64,000 bases of DNA from Metridium senile (lineage: Eukaryota > Cnidaria > Anthozoa > Actiniaria > Metridiidae), in contig OX459103.1 of the NCBI GenBank assembly GCA_949775045.1, forward strand, positions 17,197,807-17,261,806, written 5' to 3'. The notes beneath the pieces were generated by a model. It did no database searches. It was not told where the DNA came from and saw nothing but the letters and a program-made list of their open reading frames with translations. Within the stretch, counting starts at the first letter, position 1. Each line of letters starts with the position of its first letter. Of the stretch, positions 19,240-29,500 are shown piece by piece. The translations under genes and the position numbers were made by a program.

Positions 19240-19896
19240 TTCATCAGTCTTGAACGATACCTGTTCAATGCCTGGGAATGTACATACAGCTCTTGGGATT
19301 GCACAGGCAATACCATCCTAAATGATATTGTACACGGTATTGATCAGTCTTGTACAATACCTGTACAATCCACCGTTGGTATTGATCAGTCAATACAATC
19401 CTACCTGGTATTGTACAAAGTATTGATTAGTCATACTACAATACTGTACAATACCACCCCTGGAATTATTATTATTTTATTTTATTTTATTAGCTTTTTC
19501 CTTCATATGAAGGTAGGGACACCACAACAGCTTACGCCAATTACTGTGGGCCCTGTAGTATGCTGAGACGTGACTGTTGCGCCGGGAGACAATCCCCTGC
19601 ATTACACAGTCAATACAATCCTACATGGTATTATACATGGTATTGATAAGTCTTGTACAATACCTGTACAATCCGCCGTGGTATTGCACAGTCAATACAA
19701 TCCTACTTGGTATTGTACATGGTATTGATTAGTCATATACAATACTGTACAATACCACCCCTGGAATTACACAGTCAATACAATCCTACATGGTATTATA
19801 CATGGTATTGACCAGTCTTCAATAATACCTGTACAATACCACCCTTGGGAATGTACTTCAATAATACCTGTACAATACCACCCTTGGGAATGTACT
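19240..19896. repeat. Degenerate satellite, CCTGTACAATACC family
   Basis: Irregular repeats about 100-110 bp long built from AGTCAATACAATCCTAC, TGGTATTGTACA and ACCTGTACAATACCACCC. They include an exact 38-bp duplication (about 19818-19893) next to the octamer array. Part of the region where B's missing 3' exons would be expected. Confidence 0.75.
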
Positions 19897-20867
19897 GTCG
19901 GTCAGTCGGTCAGTCGGTCAGTCGGTCAGTCGGTCAGTCGGTCAGTCGGTCAGTCGGTCAGTCGGTCAGTCGGTCAGTCGGTCAGTCGGTCAGTCGGTCA
20001 GTCGGTCAGTCGGTCAGTCGGTCAGTCGGTCAGTCGGTCAGTCGGTCAGTCGGTCAGTCGGTCAGTCGGTCAGTCGGTCAGTCGGTCAGTCGGTCAGTCG
20101 GTCAGTCGGTCAGTCGGTCAGTCGGTCAGTCGGTCAGTCGGTCAGTCGGTCAGTCGGTCAGTCGGTCAGTCGGTCAGTCGGTCAGTCGGTCAGTCGGTCA
20201 GTCGGTCAGTCGGTCAGTCGGTCAGTCGGTCAGTCGGTCAGTCGGTCAGTCGGTCAGTCGGTCAGTCGGTCAGTCGGTCAGTCGGTCAGTCGGTCAGTCG
20301 GTCAGTCGGTCAGTCGGTCAGTCGGTCAGTCGGTCAGTCGGTCAGTCGGTCAGTCGGTCAGTCGGTCAGTCGGTCAGTCGGTCAGTCGGTCAGTCGGTCA
20401 GTCGGTCAGTCGGTCAGTCGGTCAGTCGGTCAGTCGGTCAGTCGGTCAGTCGGTCAGTCGGTCAGTCGGTCAGTCGGTCAGTCGGTCAGTCGGTCAGTCG
20501 GTCAGTCGGTCAGTCGGTCAGTCGGTCAGTCGGTCAGTCGGTCAGTCGGTCAGTCGGTCAGTCGGTCAGTCGGTCAGTCGGTCAGTCGGTCAGTCGGTCA
20601 GTCGGTCAGTCGGTCAGTCGGTCAGTCGGTCAGTCGGTCAGTCGGTCAGTCGGTCAGTCGGTCAGTCGGTCAGTCGGTCAGTCGGTCAGTCGGTCAGTCG
20701 GTCAGTCGGTCAGTCGGTCAGTCGGTCAGTCGGTCAGTCGGTCAGTCGGTCAGTCGGTCAGTCGGTCAGTCGGTCAGTCGGTCAGTCGGTCAGTCGGTCA
20801 GTCGGTCAGTCGGTCAGTCGGTCAGTCGGTCAGTCGGTCAGTCGGTCAGTCGGTCAGTCGGTCAGTC
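19897..20867. repeat. Octamer array (GTCGGTCA)n, about 121 copies
   Basis: 971 bp of apparently uninterrupted 8-bp repeat with no visible variant unit. It creates a spurious Ser-Val-Gly-Gln-Ser-Val-Ser-Arg frame of 382 codons that is not a gene. It separates receptor genes B and C. Confidence 0.97.
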
Positions 20868-21059
20868 TACAAGTCGTACACGACAATCGTGCCGTCTAAA
20901 TCGGCCTTAAATATACTGGATGGGGAGGGTCATGAGTTTAGTTTTGGAATCGCTGGGGAGGGTGAAACGTTTTTTTTGGAAAAATTACTCTAAATTCTCC
21001 AGCCCTCCCCACCCCGGTAATAAACGTACTTTCCCTTATGACTAATTGTTGCTACTATT

Positions 21060-21432
21060 CACCCAGAATAAATAATAAAACAAAGGGTAATGCGGTTTCT
21101 TGTGTATTACTCTTTTGTCTCAAGATGTTCTGGTTGAGCGATAGTGACAAAATAGTCACTATTTGTTAGTGCTTTCTTAGATTGCATTTTATGGTTTAAC
21201 TGCATTTGCTCTATACCTTACGATTATTATACAATTAAAATATAAAATATACAATTAAATATAATGCATTCCGTTTTAGAATAACCTTCAGCGTTGAATA
21301 ACAGAAATAGAAAAACTGAAACAAAAACATTTGAAATTCAGCCAATGAGATGTATCACGATATTATGAGCTTAGACGTTATAACACAACACGACAATCTG
21401 GTATGTTTTCAATGATATTCTATCATCACAAC
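21060..21432 (+). promoter_or_regulatory. Conserved 5' flank of gene C
   Basis: The proximal part has TTCAGCCAATGAGATGTATC (CCAAT at 21342-21346) 90 bp before the ATG. Further upstream, 21090-21215 (GTTTCTTGTGTATTACTCTT, TCAAGATGTTCTGGTTGAGC, GACAAAATAGTCACT) is nearly identical to 33170-33290 before gene D. C and D therefore share a longer flank than A and B do. Confidence 0.55.
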
Positions 21433-23549
21433 ATGTCGTTTTTCTGTTCGTGTTGTTTGCTGTGGATAACATTGTTCTTTCAGGACACAGGTAAGCCTAT
21501 TCCTTCATGATCAGACCAAAAGATACTTCTTCAATCCATATGTACATGTATATAGCTAATTCAATTCATGTTGTTGTTGAAAAAGCCTAAAGCCTTTAAT
21601 TCCTTCAGACCAAAAGCGACTTCTTCAGCTTTAAAACCAAGAAATTGCACCATCCTAATCGGTACATGTATATAGCTAATTCAATTAACGTTGTTGTTGA
21701 AAAAGGCTAAAGCCTATTCCTTCAGAAAAAAAGCCACTTCTTCATCAGCTTTACAGCAGTTCTCAGTCACACGTGCACCGCTGGCATAAAAAGCATCGCT
21801 ATAAAACGTGAAGTTGGTGGACGTCAATCAAACTGTGTTTACAAGACGCATGGTGTTTTTACTTCAGTCGGGTTGCAAAACATGTCTGAATTCCTACAAC
21901 AACCTCTTCGTCGGATTCAGACATGTTTCACAGCCCGACTGAAGTAAAAACACCATGCGTCTTGTAAACACAGTTTGATTGACGTCCACCAACTTCACGT
22001 TTTTTAGCGGTGCTTTTTATGCGAGCGGTGCACGTGTGGCTGAGAACCGCTGTAAAACCAAGAAGTTGCACTATCCTAATTATGTACCATATCCTTATAC
22101 CTTGATTCTGAATACAAATATTATAACACATATTCTGCTTTAATCCTCTTATTTAATATTTGCTAACAAAAGTAATAAATAAGTTTTTTTTTGTTTTGTT
22201 AAATTGCAATTGATTCGTTTAATTCATACTACGCGTTTTATTTCTACTCTTTCCTTAATTTACCTACAATATGGGCTAAGACTAAGAAATTAAGAACTAA
22301 ACAAAATACTCTATCACTTCTTGTAGATTTTTGAACACTCATTTTATTTTAGAACAGCAACTTCGATTGCCAAAATGCTACATGCTATTTTGGTTTTCTC
22401 GTGAATAAGCAGCAGTTATTTTACCGAGTTGGTTATTATTTAAATCGACCTTTCTTTTTCTTCTATTATATCAACATGGATGATATTCGCGAAATTACAC
22501 GCCATGTTAAAAGTGTGAACAAGAATAATGATATGTATTTATGACCGATTGCAAACTATGATTGAAATACCGAAACATTTTAACAGTTGTAGCATTGTTT
22601 TCATTTTATATATTTAGTTTCGCTTCTTTAATTGTGTCCGTTTAGTTTTCCGATTTTATTTGTTGGTCTGTCTCTGTGTTAGCATTTGTGTCTGTATGCC
22701 TGCTCTATTTCCTGTTGTCTTTCAGCCTGTCTTTGTATCTTTCTTTCTTTTTTTTCTTTCGTTCTTTCCGTCTTTTTTACTTTCTAATTTCTGCTTCTCT
22801 GTTTGTTTCTTTTACTAACGCAATCCCTAATCAGTTAATTTAGAAATTCAAGAAGAGTTTTTCGTCCAATTTTAGGTGCATTACCTGATTTTCTTGGCGT
22901 TCCAACAAACCCACAGTATGTATCAAAAGGAGAAACCGTCAAGTTTAAGTGGACTTACTCAGTTGATAATAGAGATACGGAGTTCGAATCCTTTTCACCT
23001 CTATGGTTCTTCAATTCACAAAGTGTATTAATTGGTGGTGATAATGGATGGGAATTTCTAATTTCTAACACTTGTCCACTTCGGCTGCTGAGAAGAGCGG
23101 GTCGAGAGGGTCAAGCTACGTTAGTTATCAAAGATGTTATTACAGCAGATAGTGGGATCTATGGATGTACCTTGGCGTTAAAGAATGGAAACGATAGAAC
23201 CAATACAACAGAACTAATCGTTACAGGTTGGTGTAACAACTCATTTACATAGCAACGACTGACATACTCATACTGATTGACGAACTAGATGAGTTATGGA
23301 TTGACTGTTTTATATATCTATTCCTTGGTCGAATAATTTGTTAGATTGTTTGGCTGACTGACTGACTGACTATACTGTTCCTGATTGGTTTATTTGTTAT
23401 TCTTTGACTGAATGATTGATTATTGGATGTTTAATTAATATATTCAAATTGACTGATTGACTTATTGGTTGATTGATTGATTGATTGATAAACTGATTGC
23501 CTGATTTATTGACCGATTTATTGATTTATTGATTGACTGACTGACTGAT

Positions 23550-23580
<31 letters not shown>

Positions 23581-26500
23581 CTAATTGATTGATTGATTAA
23601 TTAATTGACTGATTGATTGACTGATTGATTGATTGACTGACTGATTGATTGATTGATATATTGACTGGTTGACTGATTGATTAATGTAATTGATTGATAG
23701 ATTAACTGGTTGGTTGATTGACCTATTATAACGTTACCTTATTTTTCTCCTTCATTGTCACATAATTAGAAACTCCAAGGTTTACATTCAAACCAAAAAC
23801 GATAACAACCGTCACTGAACACGAAGACCTGAGTATATCCTGTACAGCGGTTGGTCCTCCATCACCTAATGTCACGTGGAGCACCCGAATTACCAATGTA
23901 CCAATATCACAAGGAATTGGTACTGCTGTACTACGTATATCAAAAGTTAACAGAAGTCAGAATGGGAAAACGTACTTGTGTTTAGCTACTAATAATCCAA
24001 ACGAAAATCCAATTATTACAAGGACTACTGTTGTCGTTCGTTGTAAGTACGAGATTGATTCAATCAGTGTCTCCTTGTTTTTCTCAAAAAAAAAAAACAT
24101 GTCCTACTTCACGTAACTAATATAGGACTCAACTAGTTTGTTGATGCATGGTTCGTGTGAAGCTTTCAAAGTTTGAAATGGCTGATGAACATTCAAACGT
24201 TTATATATAGGGTACCTATACAATCATTGACAAAAGAGTGTTGGCATGAATGCGATAAAGCAATTTAGCACGCTGAAATTCTACTATACGTAAAATAAAT
24301 AGAGGAGTCTCGATAAAATACTAAAATCGTGCCAACTACGTTTGACAATGATTGTAGCTAAGCTTTGGTTAATTTATTTTTTATACTCTTTCATTAGACC
24401 TAGGTTTACTATTCATCTTGAATCCAAATGCACTATAGAGAATGTATAGATCGCTTTTTTGTGCTGTTTTTGTTAATTTAGATCCCCCAGAATTCACCAG
24501 AGCACCGCATGATATAATAGCCAACCAAGGCCATGACATCATCCTTCATTGCCAAGCAACGGCCAACCCACCAAGTAGCGTTTCCTGGCAAAGAGAAAAC
24601 AATGCAGCAATTAAATCTGGATTTACTCTGTTAAGAAATGGTACATTGATCATACCTAATGCAAATAGGTCGGATGCTGGAAAGTATATATGTACAGCAA
24701 AGAATGTCTTTAATTTGAAAATACACACAGCAACAAGCGATGCTTATGTTAGTGTAAAATGTAAGTATTATGAGGACTGAACAATATATCAACGTTCGTT
24801 TCGCTTCGCTAGGTTGGATGGTTGGTTGGTTGGATGGTTGGTTGGTTGGTTGGTTGGATGGTTGGTTGGTTAGTTGGTTGGTTGGTTGGTTGGTTGGTTG
24901 GTTGAATGGTTGGTTGTTTTGTTGGTTTGTTGGTTTGTTGGTTTGTTGGTTTGTTGGTTTGTTGGTTGGTTGGTTGGTTGGATGGTTGGTTGGTTGGTTG
25001 GTTGGTTGGTTGGTTGGTTGGTTGGTTGGTTGGTTGGTTGGTTGAATGGTTGGTTGTTTTGTTGGTTTGTTGGTTTGTTGGTTTGTTGGTTTGTTGGTTT
25101 GTTGGTTGGTTGGTTGGTTGGTTGGTTGGATGGTTGGTTGGTTGGTTGGTTGGTTGAATGGTTGGTTGGTTGGTTGGTTGGTTGGTTGGTTGGTTGGTTG
25201 GTTGGTTGGTTAGTTGGTTGGTTGGTTGGTTGGTTGGTTGGTTGGTTGGTTGGTTGAATGGTTGGTTGGTTGGTTGGTTGGTTGGTTGGTTGGTTGGTTG
25301 GTTGGTTGGTTGGTTGGTTGGTTGGTTGGTTGGTTGGTTGGTTGGTTGGTTGGTTGGTTGGTTGGTTGTTTAGTTGGTTTGGAAACAAATATTTTAGTTG
25401 AATGATAAAAGTGATGTATTTTTGTTCCAGTTCCACCTGGACCACCACAAGTTACAGCTACAACCATAAAATCAACATCAGCTACTATAAGCTGGATAAA
25501 ACCATTATACAGTGGAAATACTCCAATTACTGGTTACAAGCTAAGTATAGACTCTGGTCTTACAATAAATACACAATATATAGTCCGTTTTTACGCCCAA
25601 AATGATGCTGGCTATGGTAAAGCTGCAAGTGTTGAATTTATAACGAGAAATGAAGGTATGTTTTATATGAATTTTTAGTTTGTAATCGTTAATAAGTAAC
25701 TTCCCAAGTTATAGCGAATGAAAGTCATTTGCGTCATTGATTACCAAATCCACTTTTCAAAGTGAGTAGCCATAATAGTCACCTTCATAGTTCTCTGCGC
25801 AATCTTTAAAGGTAGACGTACCTTTGCATCGAAGAGAGACAAACGTTGATATTGCAATGATAAAGAAACGTGCATAAATGTCCCGCGAGGTGTTTAAAAG
25901 TATCTATCTAGCTCAACGTACCTCTCGCTTCAATGCAAAGTCACGGCTCCCTTTCAAGAATGGGTGGGAATTGTAAGGGGGACTATTTGCTTTATTGTAA
26001 CAATTTATAGAAACGTATTTTGGGTTGCTTTAGGCCCTCCTGGTCAACCAATCGTAGTGGTAGAGTTTATTAACCAAACATCAGTGACGCTAACTTGGTC
26101 AAAGCCTGAAGAACACGGCGGTGCAATAACTGAGTATACAATCTACAAGAAAGTGTACTATGACTCATGGACTCAAGTTGGTAAAATATATAGTACACCA
26201 CTAACATATACAGTCGAAAACCTACAACCAGGCAAAACATATCGTATCATTGTCACTGCTACAAATAAGTTTGGGGAAAGCGTTAAAGATGATAGTAAAG
26301 CGAATATTGTTGTGATTCCTGATGTAACTACCAAAGTACCTGATAGTGGCCGTACTACAGCTAGTACTGCAAAACAACCAGGTACGTCCTCACTGAGCTG
26401 TATGGATTCTTCACATGCACAAAATGCACTTATCGATTAGATTAAGTGGTAATTACGATTTATAATAACTTATAATAATACAATTTGGTGTTTTTCAGTT

Positions 26501-29500
26501 GCCATGATAGCGGCTGGAGTGTACATGTGTGTTTGTTTACTTGTGATCTCGTTAATATTCAACATTCTGTCCGTGGTGTACTTTTACAGAATCAAGAAAA
26601 GATCAAAGTAATTTTTTTTATTGACAATTTATTCATCCATTTATTCATTCGTGTTTTCATTCATTCATTTAATTAACCATCCAGCAAAAATATGCCCAAA
26701 GTTGTTTTGGTTAGAGAATGTAATATTTATGGATCGTTTGAAAAGCTATGCATTTTGTAGAAATTTTGAACTCCTCAAGTTTGGTGTCATTTTAAATTTG
26801 GCCGGTTTTGAGTCCTATTTTGTGATTTTTTAAATACTTTTTGGTTGTATTGTACGTTCTTTCCTTTTCAAACTTCACTTAGCTTTGCTTTCTAAAAATA
26901 AACAATAGATTGTATTTCTGTGTAAAAAATAGGCTGATTCTCAGTATTTCCTGATTAAAAATATCTCATTATAGTGTTTTGTTTTCTAATTTTGCCAAAT
27001 CTTGAAACGGAAATCGAGTTCGGTGCGTGACAGAGATTCGTCATGATGTCGTCACAACTGTGCTCCGTTCACCTATAAAGCACAGCGCTCGACCAATCAC
27101 ACCGCGCGTAGTATCTCAAATATATAATAATTTATCTATACATTCAATTATCCAATTATTCAATTGTTCATTCATTCATTTTTTTAACCCAATCAGTCCG
27201 CAAATACTCAAATGATACTCTTAACATGTAATTTTTTAAGTACCAATATTCTGAAGTAGCTTTTTTGGTTAGTTTTTCTAAAAAAAGACCAAATATTACC
27301 AGGGCAATGGTAAAATTTCACCAGTAGATTCAAATTATTTACCAAAAAAGCCTTAACTGGTAGGAATTTTATCCGACTTACAAAAGCACTACCAAAGAGA
27401 TTAGAAAAAGACAATGGTAAGATTTATATCGGTTTAATGTTTTTTATCCATAAATGACAAAATGTAACAATTCTGAATGTTTCATGCTGAATTATACCAT
27501 ACATGAGTGGTAAATAAATATGAAAATGCCTTCCATAGTTACCAAGGGCATTTTCTTGATAAATGGTTAGATTCACATATACAACTGCCAAAACGTACCG
27601 GTGGCAATTTACAGTGTGGACAGTTGGCCACGTGAAATTTTACCATCTGACATACTGGAAAATGTCCATGGTAATTACCAAGGACATTTTCATCAGATAT
27701 GGTATAATTTAACTGACCAACTGCCTGCACTAGAAAATGTCCATGGTAATTACCAAGGACATTTTGATCTGATATGGTAAGATATGAACAACTGCCCGCA
27801 CTGGAAAAAGCTTTCAAAACCAACTGAATGGATATGTGTTAAAAAATAGTTTACAATTTAGCTGAATTATAAATGGATGTTATGTTCGGTAATAATTGTG
27901 TTTCTTGTATTTTTTTCTCTGTAAAGGCATCGGTGTAGCATTTATCATCCTATAATAATAAGATAAAAAGCACATATTTTATCAAATCAACAGTTTTAGA
28001 TTCAAACAAAATTCAACCTTTAATAATCAGAAACATCACAACATGATGACTATAGATATCAAATATACCCCTTATTTCAATAATTGTTTGCAGTCAAAGC
28101 TGCAGTCCACAATGTGAAGCTTGCAAAGGAACTCAGTATTTCTTCTCATCTTATGGATTTATTCATAAAATATTTTTGTTTTACGAGTTTGTGTTATGTG
28201 ACCATGACAAGTTGTAGCTTGTTATAGTCATATTATATAAATACGCACAACCAAAATATACCACTGCAATAGCTTGTTATGGTCATATAACATAAACACG
28301 TACAACCAAAATATACCACTGCAATAGCTTGTTATGGTTATATAACATAAACAAGTACAACCAAAATATACTACTGCAATAGCTTGTTATGGTCATATAA
28401 CATAAACACATACAACCAAAATATACCACTGCAATAGCTTGTTATGGTTATATAACATAAACACGTACAGCCAAAATATACTACTGCAATAGCTTGTTAT
28501 GGTCATATAACATAAACACATACAACCAAAATATACTACTGCAATAGCTTGTTATGGTCATATAACATAAACACATACAACCAAAATATACCACTGCAAT
28601 AGCTTGTTATGGTCATATAACATAAACACGTACAACCAAAATATGCTACTGCAATAGCTTGTTATGGTCATATAACAGAAACACATACAACCAAAATAAA
28701 CCACTGCAATAGTTTGTTATGGTCATATAACATAAACACGTACAACCAAAATATACTATTGCAATAGTTTGTTATGGTCATATAACATAAACACGTACAG
28801 CCAAAATATACCACTGCAATAGCTTGTTATGGTCATATAACATAAACACGTACAACCAAAATATACCACTGCAATAGCTTGTTATGGTTATATAACATAA
28901 ACACGTACAGCCAAAATATACTACTGCAATAGCTTGTTATGGTCATATAACATAAACACGTACAACCAAAATATACCACTGCAATAGCTTGTTATGGCCA
29001 TATAACATAAACACATACAACCAAAATATACCACTGCAATAGTTTATTATGGTCATATAACATAAACATGTATAACCAAAATATACCACTGCAATAGTTT
29101 GTTATGGTCATATAACATAAACACGTACAACCAAAATATACCACTGCAATAGTTTGTTATGGTCATATAACATAAACATGTATAACCAAAATATATTACT
29201 GCAATAGTTCTTATGGTCATATAACATAAACACGTACAGCCAAAATATACCACTGCAATAGCTTGTTATGGTCATATAACATAAACACGTACAACCAAAA
29301 TATACCACTGCAATAGCTTGTTATGGTCATATAACATAAACACGTACAACCAAAATATACCACTGCAATAGTTTGTTATGGTCATATAACATAAACACAT
29401 ACAACCAAAATATACCACTGCAATAGCTTGTTATGGTCATATGACATAAACAAGTACAACCAAAATATACCACTGCAATAGCTTGTTATGGTCATATGAC

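Noticed and set aside
19845..20993. 382-codon frame of Ser-Val-Gly-Gln-Ser-Val-Ser-Arg repeats
   Set aside because: It is the translation of the GTCGGTCA array. No splice signals, signal peptide or flanking domain.
24770..25467. Long Trp/Leu/Val/Gly frames on + and Asn-Gln-Pro-Thr frames on -
   Set aside because: Translations of the TTGG tetranucleotide array in the intron of gene C.
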